Below are positions 8,751 to 17,708 of a stretch of 64,000 bases of DNA, in pieces. The DNA comes from Lachnospiraceae bacterium (GTDB lineage: Bacteria; Bacillota; Clostridia; Lachnospirales; Lachnospiraceae). Both the position numbers and the translations under genes were made by a program. How positions within the stretch are numbered: the stretch's first letter is position 1; each line of letters begins with the position of its first letter. The notes under the pieces were generated by a model. That model had not been told where the DNA came from. It did no database searches and saw only the letters and a list, made by a program, of their open reading frames with translations. The stretch spans positions 1 to 64,000 of the forward strand of contig JAFLTC010000009.1 of the NCBI GenBank assembly GCA_022510615.1, given 5' to 3'.

Positions 8751-10679
8751 TTATATTTCAAAACGAAAATCCCGAATTTCCATCTTTGATAATTCTTCCA
8801 CAACACGAAACAACGCTTCCTCCCATTCCTCACCCGAATACTTCATAGCCTGCTGCATCTGTTTACCTACCTCGGCTAACAACTGACGATCCTCATATAA
8901 CTTTTCAATATACTCACACAACTCCTTGTAACCGCCTTCCACTAACCATTGCCTGTCTAGTCTACCTACCCATTTCGCCACATCACCTGTATTTAATGTG
9001 GCAACGACAACCCCCTCCTGCATGGCAAACATAGCGGAAAATCCGCCGCCTGAACGGTCCGGATTCAGAAATACATCACACAGTCGGTAAAGAGCTATTA
9101 AATCTTCCTCATAAGGAATAACCCGAATTTTATCATATGCCGCCATATCCGTTGAAAAATACTCACCAACACTGATATCTCCCACTAAAACCCAGTACAT
9201 ATCATCCCTTTTTTCCAACAGAGACATAACCCTCTCGACGAGAGGAAGCGTAACCTCAGAGCCTAATCTGTGCCCTACTGTTACTATAACAAAACTATCT
9301 TCCGGAATCTGAAGTTTTTCTTCCCGGTTATATCGCCGTGTTGCCTCTTTTTCCACCTTAAGCTTCGGAAACTGGACATAGTATGGCTCAATCTCCTGGT
9401 TATACTCAAATAATCCTGCTGTAGTCTTGTGAAAAAAAGACGCTATCGTACAGGTTCTTGAAGGAAAATTCAACACTGGATAATGTTGATACAAGATTGC
9501 TGACAATGGGAAACTTTCCTTGGTTGCATCAATGATACATCCGGGTTTAAATTCATTAATCCGTTGTATTACCCGGTTGAAAAGAGACTTTGCACTATCT
9601 TCTTCCACATACTCAAATTCCACCTTATCATCCAGCCATTGTCGGTTTTGTTCAAAATAATCTATCGTACTCTTTCGCGGCCCGTCATCTGATATTGACA
9701 TAAAACCGAAACACTGTTCTTTCGGAAATAGCACCACTAATAACAAAACCCGCTTTCCCCTTTGGCTCAACACATTTGCCATTTTACGGTAAATCATTGT
9801 GTTTGAGTCGTTCTCACTACGCATCCACGGTACCATAAGAACAATTCGATCTGGATTCTCTCTGTAATTGCCAAAGTCAAACTGCTCCCCTCTGCAAAAA
9901 TAGTCCGCAAGTTTTTTACCAATCCTTCTCCGTTCTTGTCCCAGTCCTTTATATAATGATGTTTTTGTTTTCATTTCCATGTGGGCACTGAAATGGTACA
10001 ACATATTTGCCCATTCATACTGTTCTTCCGGCAGTTCACTGATATCATGTATCAATTTTTTTGCTATTTGCGCATCTCCTTGTTTCAGAAACCGCAACAG
10101 ACACCTGCTAAGCATAATACGGGTTTCAAGCGACTCCTGATGATAAATTTCATCCTTCACTTTATTGATAAACCCTTCTTGATCTGTCAATCTCCGAAAA
10201 TATATCCTCATCCAGAACGTAAAATCAAAGACTAGTTTCCTACCTGCCTTTTTTAGGGTTTCATTCGCTTGTAACAGTTGGTTAAATGCAGTATCCACAT
10301 CATCTATGATACGGTATTCCTGTTCGCCATCATAAAAACTTTCCTCCAGAAAAATAACCCGGCCATTCTCGATTCCATTATCTATGAGATAAGCGGTTAT
10401 GGCTCTTTTCGCATCCAAATTTGAAGTAGCCAAAAAAACGAAATCATATCCTGTGTTTTCAAAGAGCCATTCCGGTTTATAAACCTCACAGTCTATATCA
10501 TTATTTTGCAAATACCCCTGCATACGCTCTGCATTCCGATCCACAAAAGCAATTACCTGTGCAAAGTTTATATCCCTGATCTGCTCATATAACATTTTTC
10601 CCGTTAGAGACGCTCCATATATAACGATTTTTTTATTCTCAGACCTCTTGTCTAAAAAAAATCTACGACCCAACTGCAC
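8751..10679 (-). CDS. Glycosyltransferase with N-terminal nucleotide-binding domain
   Basis: About 642 residues in two parts. Residues 15-125 form a glycine-rich Rossmann-like domain (KIVIYGASLTGKMLYEQI, then VIAFVDRN) similar to those in PglD-like and other glycan proteins. Residues about 280-630 look like a GT-B glycosyltransferase, with VTVGHRLGSE, WVLVGD, VIPYEEDLIALYRLCDVFLNPD and SGGGFSAMFAMQEG, the pattern of a GT4-like nucleotide-sugar site. The start is GTG with AGGAGG inside the end of the preceding SDR gene. It probably transfers the modified sugar to a protein or glycan acceptor. Confidence 0.75.
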   Translation of the reverse strand: MQLGRRFFLDKRSENKKIVIYGASLTGKMLYEQIRDINFAQVIAFVDRNAERMQGYLQNNDIDCEVYKPEWLFENTGYDFVFLATSNLDAKRAITAYLIDNGIENGRVIFLEESFYDGEQEYRIIDDVDTAFNQLLQANETLKKAGRKLVFDFTFWMRIYFRRLTDQEGFINKVKDEIYHQESLETRIMLSRCLLRFLKQGDAQIAKKLIHDISELPEEQYEWANMLYHFSAHMEMKTKTSLYKGLGQERRRIGKKLADYFCRGEQFDFGNYRENPDRIVLMVPWMRSENDSNTMIYRKMANVLSQRGKRVLLLVVLFPKEQCFGFMSISDDGPRKSTIDYFEQNRQWLDDKVEFEYVEEDSAKSLFNRVIQRINEFKPGCIIDATKESFPLSAILYQHYPVLNFPSRTCTIASFFHKTTAGLFEYNQEIEPYYVQFPKLKVEKEATRRYNREEKLQIPEDSFVIVTVGHRLGSEVTLPLVERVMSLLEKRDDMYWVLVGDISVGEYFSTDMAAYDKIRVIPYEEDLIALYRLCDVFLNPDRSGGGFSAMFAMQEGVVVATLNTGDVAKWVGRLDRQWLVEGGYKELCEYIEKLYEDRQLLAEVGKQMQQAMKYSGEEWEEALFRVVEELSKMEIRDFRFEI

Positions 10680-10680
10680 T

Positions 10681-11400
10681 TTACTGTCCTCCTGATACTT
10701 CTATCAGACTTCCTGTAACATATTGTGAACGCTCCGATAGCAAGAAATCAACCAGCATACAGACTTGTTCATAGGGAATTCTTCCTAACGGCTGTATGTC
10801 CTTTAACAGTTCCCCCTCTGTGTCCGATACCTGCCATGGTATTACTTCATCCTTCATTGTTTTCTCAAGATATCCCGGTAACACAGCATTGACCCGGAGC
10901 CTCCTTTTTACATTCTCCTTCGCCATCGTTTTTACAAAGGAGTTTAATGCCGCCTTACTGGCGGAGTATAGGCTCATTCCTGCCGGATGACTTTTAGACG
11001 CCATAGAAGATATCACGACAATAGAGGCACCATCCTGAGAATATTTCTTTTTGCAGAAATGTTTTCCCAATTCCAAAAAGGAGAAACTATTTACATTCAT
11101 TACTCTTCTTGCCATTTCCGGCTCACTGGTTTTAATTAAAAATCCCTCATTCAGTCCGGCACAATGAATCAGCCCATCCATCTTTACGGATATATTTTCA
11201 AATACCTTTCCAATCTGCTCCGGAACTTCTAAATCTACGACAAAGCTCTTGGCCCTCTCGCCTAATTCATGGGAGAGCTCCTCCAATTTCTCTTTGTTTC
11301 TTCCCAGAAGAATAACATTATCTCCCCTGTCCGCCAGAAATCTGGCCACATATTCTCCCAGTCCGGATGTCGCACCGGTGATGAGATAATTACCGATCAT
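10681..11400 (-). CDS. SDR-family oxidoreductase (FabG-like), copy 1
   Basis: 239 residues with the classical SDR layout: NADP-binding TGATSGLG at the start, the catalytic SS in VVISSMAS, YSASK, and the C-terminal GSLIEVSGGQ. Members reduce ketones, including 3-ketoacyl-ACP. It is one of three related SDRs in this operon, beside KAS III-like and ACP genes, so reduction of a short 3-ketoacyl-ACP is the likely job. Start and stop overlap or abut the neighbouring genes. Confidence 0.85.
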   Translation of the reverse strand: MIGNYLITGATSGLGEYVARFLADRGDNVILLGRNKEKLEELSHELGERAKSFVVDLEVPEQIGKVFENISVKMDGLIHCAGLNEGFLIKTSEPEMARRVMNVNSFSFLELGKHFCKKKYSQDGASIVVISSMASKSHPAGMSLYSASKAALNSFVKTMAKENVKRRLRVNAVLPGYLEKTMKDEVIPWQVSDTEGELLKDIQPLGRIPYEQVCMLVDFLLSERSQYVTGSLIEVSGGQ

Positions 11401-12413
11401 ATGTCTCTCCTCTTTCCTAATAAACTTGGTCTATCCTGATCCGCATCCCCACGATATATGTGAAGGTTATCTCCTTCACATAATACAATAGGTATTCTCA
11501 CATTGCTTTGTACAAAAGGTTCAAAATAGTTTGGAATGATATTGGTATCGTCCTCCAGTAATGTAAAACCGGCTTTTTCCATATAAATATCCGATATTCC
11601 ATATTCATAGAAATCTATGTACTCAAAATCGTTTTCCCTCATCCATTTGTCCATGGCCAAGTGGCAGCTTCCAATTTCTTTATCCCTGCCAAAAAAATCT
11701 ACAATTTTAAAAATACAAGTACCATTTTGTTCTACAGTGCGTCCGACAAAAATTCCTTTTCTTCTTTGTCCTTCCACGCAAAGCCCTAACATCTGATATC
11801 GATACACCGGATGTCCAAAATAACGATGTCCGATATAGGCATAATCCTTATATGGAATATTTTCCCGAAGGTCTTTCTCATTAATCCAATCCTTAAATTC
11901 TGTCATATCGGATATGCCTTCAAAACAGGAATCCACAACATCCGGGGCAATCTGCGGTATCTGCCGGATTCGTGCAATTTGATACTCTGATTTGGGATTC
12001 AGCATATAATAGCGTTTTAACTCTGCCACCTTTTTTCCCCGCAGTTTCTCCATTCTAAAGGCTCTTGTACTCACTCCTACACTAAAGTTATGGTTATATT
12101 GTGTGACGGATTTCAGAAAATTCCCCAAATCTATACCAAGTACAATATTCTCTTCCGTTTTTCTGGCCTTCCACAGGGTACCGCTCACATCCGGATTTTC
12201 CTCGGAATTATAGCAGACAAATCCATTGATGCCCCATATCTCTTTTGTATCCTCATCTACCGCAATGTTAAAATTAACCTGTCCCTTATCACAATACATC
12301 CATTCAAAAAATTCCGGGCTTACTGCACAGATGTGGTTTTTCTTCCAATACAGATCAATAAATTCCATAATTCCGGGTATATCTTCTCTGTTTGCTCTTC
12401 GAATTACAAGCAT
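11397..12413 (-). CDS. GNAT-like acyltransferase
   Basis: 338 residues. The N-terminal IRRANREDIPGIMEFIDLYW and following strands are typical of GNAT N-acyltransferases. The later part (GLCVEGQRRKGIFVGRTV; MDKWMRENDFEYIDFYEYGISD) resembles a second GNAT-like half. In its setting it could move an acyl group from an ACP or CoA to the amino sugar. Its stop overlaps the SDR start by 4 bases. Confidence 0.6.
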   Translation of the reverse strand: MLVIRRANREDIPGIMEFIDLYWKKNHICAVSPEFFEWMYCDKGQVNFNIAVDEDTKEIWGINGFVCYNSEENPDVSGTLWKARKTEENIVLGIDLGNFLKSVTQYNHNFSVGVSTRAFRMEKLRGKKVAELKRYYMLNPKSEYQIARIRQIPQIAPDVVDSCFEGISDMTEFKDWINEKDLRENIPYKDYAYIGHRYFGHPVYRYQMLGLCVEGQRRKGIFVGRTVEQNGTCIFKIVDFFGRDKEIGSCHLAMDKWMRENDFEYIDFYEYGISDIYMEKAGFTLLEDDTNIIPNYFEPFVQSNVRIPIVLCEGDNLHIYRGDADQDRPSLLGKRRDI

Positions 12414-12427
12414 TTATTTTCCCTCAC

Positions 12428-12931
12428 TCATCCCACGATTTTTTCCAATGAGACAATTTTCTTTGCAGGAACACCAATTTCCACAAGGTCTTTTGTGATG
12501 TCATCAATATCAAATACCGGTGTTACAAGAACGGCATCCACATTTCCTGTCCACTCGTAACAATCCAAAGAAATTACCGGTATATGATTGATCCCCTCCG
12601 GGTCATTGGTACCTTTATCAATGAAACAAACCACATTAATATTACTGTTTTCAATCGCCCGGTAAAATAGCTCTCCCACGGATCCGATTCCATAAATTGC
12701 AATATTTTTCATATGCTTCTTTGTCAGAACCTTTTCAAACTTCTCACCATCAAAACTATAATAAATCCAATCCGTCAATAATTTATTATAAGCCCTTATT
12801 CTTCTTGCAAATTTAAGTACGGAATCATAAAAAATATGAACTACCATATAAATGATACCAATAATACAAAAAAGAATAATAAAGATTTTCGCTGCATTTT
12901 CGTGCTTATTTGCTGTAATATTTCGTTTCAT
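12428..12931 (-). CDS. Membrane-anchored nucleotide-binding (PglD_N-like) protein
   Basis: 167 residues: one membrane segment near 14-36 (IFIILFCIIGIIYMVVHIF), then KNIAIYGIGSVGELFYRAI, VVCFIDKG and VDAVLVTPVFD. The latter form the glycine-rich sugar/nucleotide-binding domain also seen at the start of the glycosyltransferase (8751) and in the decayed gene at 2541-3220. No catalytic domain follows. It begins directly after an ACP gene and may tether part of the pathway at the membrane. Confidence 0.6.
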   Translation of the reverse strand: MKRNITANKHENAAKIFIILFCIIGIIYMVVHIFYDSVLKFARRIRAYNKLLTDWIYYSFDGEKFEKVLTKKHMKNIAIYGIGSVGELFYRAIENSNINVVCFIDKGTNDPEGINHIPVISLDCYEWTGNVDAVLVTPVFDIDDITKDLVEIGVPAKKIVSLEKIVG

Positions 12932-13153
12932 CTATGCCTCCTCTAACAAATCAATAATTTCATATACATATTCACAATGCCATATATCTACTGCGGAAAC
13001 ATGCTTTGATAATTTTTTATCAATCAGGGACACAAAGCCCATAACCGCTAATGAATCCCATTCAAAAAACTCCGCAAGCTCCTGTTCTTCATCAATTTCA
13101 CTTACATCGCGTTCCAACACTTCCGCTAACGCTTCCATTATGATTTCTTTCAT
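12932..13153 (-). CDS. Acyl carrier protein 1
   Basis: A 73-residue acidic protein with the ACP pattern and WDSLAVM, whose Ser (near 34) is the expected 4'-phosphopantetheine site. It lies between the beta-helix acyltransferase and the membrane nucleotide-binding protein with 0-20 base gaps. It probably carries an acyl intermediate for one of the transferases. It is one of five divergent ACPs in this operon. Confidence 0.88.
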   Translation of the reverse strand: MKEIIMEALAEVLERDVSEIDEEQELAEFFEWDSLAVMGFVSLIDKKLSKHVSAVDIWHCEYVYEIIDLLEEA

Positions 13154-13173
13154 TTTTTCTCTCTCCTTTTATA

Positions 13174-13767
13174 TTATATTTCTCTATAGCCTACAATCCT
13201 CGCAGGATTTCCCGCTACAATTGCTCCATCCGGTACATTATTCCGCACCACGGCGCCTGCCGCAATGACTGCCGACTTTCCGATGCGTGTTACCCGGGGC
13301 AGAATAACGGCATTCGCCCCAATCCACGCATGTTGGTCAATCGTGACATGATAAAATTCTACCACATTTCCGTTCGTTCCGATCCACTTTTTTTTCTTGG
13401 ACCGTGAATGGTCGTGGGAATATATGACCGCTCCGTCTGACAACGAGGCGTGGTCGCAAATCTCAACCCCTCCGCTGTAATCAATACGAATCCCCGCTCC
13501 CAGTGACACTCCATTCCCTATGATAAGATCCGCGTTTTTTAATGGATGTGGATTAAAAAAGTGCATGCCATACTGCAGATATACATTTTTTCCCATATCA
13601 AACAGACAATGATACCCCCACCAGCGTATTCCTTTTAAAATACGTAATTCAAATATCGGTGAGGATAAAATGGCAAACCCTGTCTTCCGTAATCCATAAA
13701 TATCCTTCACTTTCATTAAAGTTTTTCTGATTTTCCCCGCTATCTCAAGCTTTGTTTCTATCTTCAT
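13174..13767 (-). CDS. Left-handed beta-helix (hexapeptide) acyltransferase
   Basis: 197 residues. The C-terminal two thirds are hexapeptide repeats (LIIGNGVSLGAGIRI, VEICDHASLSDGAVI, AWIGANAVILPRVTRIGKSAVIAAGAVV), with YSHDHS holding the likely catalytic His. It ends in the usual VAGNPARIVG. The family (maltose/galactoside O-acetyltransferase and sugar N-acyltransferases) transfers acyl groups to sugars. With ACPs on both sides, the donor could be an acyl-ACP rather than acetyl-CoA; that is inference. Confidence 0.85.
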   Translation of the reverse strand: MKIETKLEIAGKIRKTLMKVKDIYGLRKTGFAILSSPIFELRILKGIRWWGYHCLFDMGKNVYLQYGMHFFNPHPLKNADLIIGNGVSLGAGIRIDYSGGVEICDHASLSDGAVIYSHDHSRSKKKKWIGTNGNVVEFYHVTIDQHAWIGANAVILPRVTRIGKSAVIAAGAVVRNNVPDGAIVAGNPARIVGYREI

Positions 13768-13779
13768 ATTTCTACCTCA

Positions 13780-14769
13780 TTATAAATATAATAACTCAAA
13801 AATGTAATCGGACGCAATATCAAGCCGGGCAAAGCCACAGGTCATACCACTTCCGGAAACAGCCAGCAGCATACGATTTGTACCTTTCCCCAAACTTTCA
13901 CGGTTGTAGCACAATGTAATAAACGGGGAAGCACTATAAGTATCCCCGAACTTCTGAATTGAAAATAAGGCCTTCCCTTCCTCAATCCCTGCTGATTTCA
14001 TCATGGTATCCATTATCATCTTTTGCGATTGATTCAGTAAATAAAAATCTACATCGTTTCCTGTTTTCTTTAGAAATTCCCGAAACTCAGGAGCCCAGAT
14101 ATCATAAATGAAATCTACTACCTGCAATGCTTCATTTACTGCACTCCCATCTTTTTTCTGGTATATACTGTCTACAAAGTTACCATAAGACAAAGTTTCA
14201 CAAATCACCGGTTCGGCCTCATCCACAACCTTAAATATGACTGCCGCAACACCGGCACCGTAAATCATCTGATTGAGAATCGTATCCGGATTTTCTCGTT
14301 CCTCTTCGGAAAAGTCATGTATCACATTTCCCATAAGCAACAATCCCTGTGTCCCTGACGGCTGTCCCGCTAACAGCGAACACAACACCTGAATCCCCAC
14401 CGCTGCCCCGCCGCATCCCTGATTTATGTCGATACAAAGGCACTCTTCAGGTATTCCCAACTGTTTCTGAATATTATTTGCTGTGGCGGGAATTACATAG
14501 TCCGGTGTTTCCGTCACTACGACAAGTACTTTGATATCATTCTTATCTACTGTCCGCTTTGACATCAGGTCCTTCGCTGTCGGCACCAGCAAATCACTTA
14601 ACACCGTATTCTGTGAAGCCAAATAACGACTGTTCACTCCCGTCAGCTTACTCTGCCTCGAAATCATCCGGGGGTCTATCCACTCTGCATACTTACTATT
14701 TTCCACAAAATTTCCCGGCACTGCAGCAACAACTCCATCCACCACAATATCAGGATATCTCTTATACAT
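13780..14769 (-). CDS. KAS III-like protein A with altered catalytic triad
   Basis: 329 residues with the thiolase fold of 3-oxoacyl-ACP synthase III. The nucleophile Cys is kept in DINQGCGGAAVG (near 119). Where the active-site His is expected this protein has LLNQSQKMI (His to Asn), and where the Asn is expected it has FGDTYSA (Asn to Asp). The neighbouring paralogue at 15015 has FLHQGQKMI and YGNTGGA at the same places. It should therefore not decarboxylate malonyl-ACP normally. It may be an acyltransferase of the CerJ/PtmR kind or a partner subunit of KAS B. An ACP gene lies 3 bases upstream. Confidence 0.85.
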   Translation of the reverse strand: MYKRYPDIVVDGVVAAVPGNFVENSKYAEWIDPRMISRQSKLTGVNSRYLASQNTVLSDLLVPTAKDLMSKRTVDKNDIKVLVVVTETPDYVIPATANNIQKQLGIPEECLCIDINQGCGGAAVGIQVLCSLLAGQPSGTQGLLLMGNVIHDFSEEERENPDTILNQMIYGAGVAAVIFKVVDEAEPVICETLSYGNFVDSIYQKKDGSAVNEALQVVDFIYDIWAPEFREFLKKTGNDVDFYLLNQSQKMIMDTMMKSAGIEEGKALFSIQKFGDTYSASPFITLCYNRESLGKGTNRMLLAVSGSGMTCGFARLDIASDYIFELLYL

Positions 14770-14772
14770 AAC

Positions 14773-14994
14773 TTATTCCTCCAACATTTCTGCCAGTTCA
14801 CCTATGGTTTTTATATCTTTGAAATCTCTGGCATGCAAAAACTTATCAAATTTTTCATTGACATAGGCAATAAAAGACAAGATTGCAACCGAATCCCATG
14901 TTTCCAATTCTTCCAGAGCCAAATCCTCTCGCAATTCTTCCGGCTCCATCTCCAACATATCCGCAATAACTTCCCATTTTTCTTCCTTACTCAT
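14773..14994 (-). CDS. Acyl carrier protein 2
   Basis: 73 residues with the phosphopantetheine motif WDSVAIL (Ser near 34). It is encoded between two KAS III-like genes with gaps of 3 and 20 bases, so it probably serves one or both of them. Its sequence differs clearly from the other four ACPs, consistent with dedicated partners. Confidence 0.88.
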   Translation of the reverse strand: MSKEEKWEVIADMLEMEPEELREDLALEELETWDSVAILSFIAYVNEKFDKFLHARDFKDIKTIGELAEMLEE

Positions 14995-15014
14995 TTTTCT
15001 TCCTCCTCTATTTT

Positions 15015-15989
15015 TTATAAAATTTGTATTGGAAAAATATTTTTGGTTTCAATACAGGTATAGATACTTCCCCATGAGAGTCCCACACCGAAGCCACACA
15101 TATAAGCCCTTATCCTGTCCTTTTCCGCTAATTTATCACAATGAGCGCACATGGTAACAGGAATGGACGCCCCACCGGTATTCCCATAGTCATGAATGGA
15201 AAACAAAACCTTTTCCGAAGGAATCTCACACAGGTCAATGAGATTGTCCAGTATCATCTTCTGCCCCTGGTGCAGAAAATAGTAGTCCACCTCTTCATCA
15301 CTTATCTTAAATTCAGAAAAGCTATCCTTAATACTGTCTGTCACATCATTTAGTGTAAAGGCAAAAACCGCATTGCCATCCATAACGCCCTTTCCGCTTT
15401 TCTCCTTATGGATTGCCTCATACCTTGTGCCATCTGAATACTGGGTATAGGCTATCTCATTTTCACCGTTATTTTCCAGTGCCACCGCACAGCCCGCATC
15501 TCCAAATAACATCTCATCGACCGCATTCTGTCTTTCCTCGCCGTATACTCCATCGCTGATTAATAATAACCCCCTGCTTCCTTTTTGCCTCAGCAGTGCG
15601 GATACGATCTGAACCCCCATAACAAAGGCGGAACAGCCCAGATTTACATCAAATACAATACTTTCCTTTTTTATCCCGAGACGTTTTTGTAAAACAAACG
15701 CCGTTGCCGGCTTATCCAAATCCGGAGACTGTGTGACATATACCAGTACATCAATCTGGCTTCCCTGCCAGGAAAGTTTGTCAAAGAGATTGTTGGCAGC
15801 CGCTTCTGCCAAATCGGAGGCCTTCTGATTTTCACTCAGCTTATGTCTCCTATGTACCCCCGTCATCCGCATATGCTTGCTTACTCTCTTTTCGCCAAAC
15901 TGCTGCGCATATATACTGTTTTCAATCACTCTCTCCGGTACACATGTCGATATACCCTTTATGGTAATATCATGAAATACTCCTGTCAC
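15015..15989 (-). CDS. KAS III (FabH-like) synthase B
   Basis: About 324 residues with an intact Cys-His-Asn triad: DVNLGCSAFVMG, FLHQGQK and YGNTGGASIP. KAS III enzymes join an acyl starter to malonyl-ACP to give a 3-ketoacyl-ACP. The start is within the end of the upstream ligase gene; I prefer the GTG at 15989, 8 bases after AAGGAG, over the GTG at 15998. Its neighbours (ligase, two ACPs, SDRs) suggest a short beta-keto or beta-hydroxy acyl chain built outside normal fatty acid synthesis. Confidence 0.87.
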   Translation of the reverse strand: MTGVFHDITIKGISTCVPERVIENSIYAQQFGEKRVSKHMRMTGVHRRHKLSENQKASDLAEAAANNLFDKLSWQGSQIDVLVYVTQSPDLDKPATAFVLQKRLGIKKESIVFDVNLGCSAFVMGVQIVSALLRQKGSRGLLLISDGVYGEERQNAVDEMLFGDAGCAVALENNGENEIAYTQYSDGTRYEAIHKEKSGKGVMDGNAVFAFTLNDVTDSIKDSFSEFKISDEEVDYYFLHQGQKMILDNLIDLCEIPSEKVLFSIHDYGNTGGASIPVTMCAHCDKLAEKDRIRAYMCGFGVGLSWGSIYTCIETKNIFPIQIL

Positions 15990-17457
15990 CGTATTCACTC
16001 CTTGCCAGTTCTCTTAACTTATTGCGGTCAATTTTCCCTAGCTCGTTTTTGGGAATTTCCGCTATCCGAACCATATTATAGGGCCACTTAAAACGTTCTA
16101 ATTGTTTCTCAAACTGCTCCTTCATAATCCGGGTGTCATCCTCTTTCTCTTTCTTTACTGAAAAATACAGAATGGGTACCTCTCCCCGGACAGAATCCGG
16201 ATCCGGAATGGCTATACAGGCACATTCCTTTATAAAATCTAACTCATAGGCCACCGCTTCTATCTCAGAAGGCGCTACTTTTTCGCCACCAATATTCATA
16301 ATGTCCTGCGAACGTCCCAATAAAAAGATATACCCCTCTTTATCCATATATCCGACGTCACTTGTATAAAACCGGCCTTCCCGAAGTACCTCCTGGGTCA
16401 GCTTTTCGTCGGCAAAATATCCCTTCATTACCATACCGCCGGAAATGCACAGTCTGCCGGTTTCCCCTGCCTTTACTTCTTCCAGCTCATCGTTTACAAT
16501 ACAAATTCTGGCATTGCTGACCGGTTTTCCGATGGAAGCCAGTCTGTCCTCACTGATTTTCATATAGACGGTTCTGGCAGCTTCCGTCGCTCCATAGGAA
16601 TTGTAAATGCGGACACCCGGAAGCCTATCCAGTAAATCCATTCTCATCTGTTTTTCCAGCGGCGCCGTACAAAACTCAATTTTATCCAGTCCTCCTAACA
16701 GCAATCCCAGATTATTACCTGTCTGAATCTCCAGCATTGGTATGGCAGAAGGCATCAGATATACGCAGTTGCAGTTTCGTTTATGTATATTCATGTGCAT
16801 CTTTCTGATTGAGGTAAAACCATCCTGAAGGACAGCCGTTGCCCCGTGGAGAAACACGGCTCTCAGCGTTGTCAGACCATAGGCATGGTAGAGAGGCATC
16901 GGCAGCAGATTTCTGTCTGCCTGCTTCATATCCCCGCCTTCGATGACATTCTGGGCTCCATATACGATACACCGGTGTGTCAGCATAACTCCTTTTGACT
17001 GACCGGTGGTTCCGGTTGTAAACAAAATATCCGAAACCGTATCATCCGCCATTAACTCATCTTCCCTATACGGATACCGCTCCGGTGGCAGAGTAAGGGT
17101 TGTCATATTAATGCAGTCCGGAAAATCTTCTCCTACATACACCTTCCGTGGCTGCACAATATCGGAAAGATATTGTATTCTCTCCTGTCTGACACTTTTC
17201 TCTACCGGCACTGCCACAGCACCGACAAGATGAATGGCAAAATATAAATACACATATACCGGATCCATCAGGGCTGCTATAATGACCTTATCTCCCCGGT
17301 TAATGCCCTCTTCTTTCAAAAGATGGGCTGCCCTCAATATATTGTCGGATAGTTCTCCATAGGTAACGGACAAATCATCCACAACAAAGGCTTCGTGTTC
17401 TGCCTTTTCAATTCCCTGTTTTAAAATATGCGCTACAATCTTTTCCATTGTCTTCAT
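15970..17457 (-). CDS. Adenylate-forming acyl ligase
   Basis: 495 residues of the acyl-CoA/acyl-ACP synthetase (ANL) family. Seen are the ATP loop TTGTTGQSKG, YNSYGATEAAR, TSDVGYMDKEGYIFLLGRSQD and the C-terminal catalytic Lys in NELGKIDRNKL. It activates a carboxylic acid as acyl-AMP and loads a thiol. The ACP gene ending one base upstream (17458) is the natural acceptor. It could supply the starter unit to KAS B or C. The specific acid is unknown. Confidence 0.88.
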   Translation of the reverse strand: MKTMEKIVAHILKQGIEKAEHEAFVVDDLSVTYGELSDNILRAAHLLKEEGINRGDKVIIAALMDPVYVYLYFAIHLVGAVAVPVEKSVRQERIQYLSDIVQPRKVYVGEDFPDCINMTTLTLPPERYPYREDELMADDTVSDILFTTGTTGQSKGVMLTHRCIVYGAQNVIEGGDMKQADRNLLPMPLYHAYGLTTLRAVFLHGATAVLQDGFTSIRKMHMNIHKRNCNCVYLMPSAIPMLEIQTGNNLGLLLGGLDKIEFCTAPLEKQMRMDLLDRLPGVRIYNSYGATEAARTVYMKISEDRLASIGKPVSNARICIVNDELEEVKAGETGRLCISGGMVMKGYFADEKLTQEVLREGRFYTSDVGYMDKEGYIFLLGRSQDIMNIGGEKVAPSEIEAVAYELDFIKECACIAIPDPDSVRGEVPILYFSVKKEKEDDTRIMKEQFEKQLERFKWPYNMVRIAEIPKNELGKIDRNKLRELARSEYGDRSIS

Positions 17458-17697
17458 TCATTCTTTCTTTTCTAATTTGTTAGCCAGCACCCTTTTTATG
17501 TCACCAATGGTTTCCATGCTGATAATTTCTTCGTAGTCAAATTTAACAGCATATTCCTTTTCCAGCGTCAGTACAATCTGCATACTGGCTAAGGAATCCC
17601 ATTCCTCCAGACTTTCTGCTGACATATCATCCGTCAGCACCAAGTCATCGTCTAACTCCATAATCTCCCGCAGGATTTCTTCTACTCGGTTTTCCAT
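17458..17697 (-). CDS. Acyl carrier protein 3
   Basis: About 79 residues with WDSLASM as the phosphopantetheine site. The ATG at 17697 has AAAGGGG 5 bases upstream; an earlier ATG at 17712 overlaps the SDR stop but has no ribosome site. It sits immediately before the acyl ligase at 15970 and is probably its acyl acceptor. Confidence 0.87.
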   Translation of the reverse strand: MENRVEEILREIMELDDDLVLTDDMSAESLEEWDSLASMQIVLTLEKEYAVKFDYEEIISMETIGDIKRVLANKLEKKE

Positions 17698-17708
17698 ATT
17701 TTCCCCTT

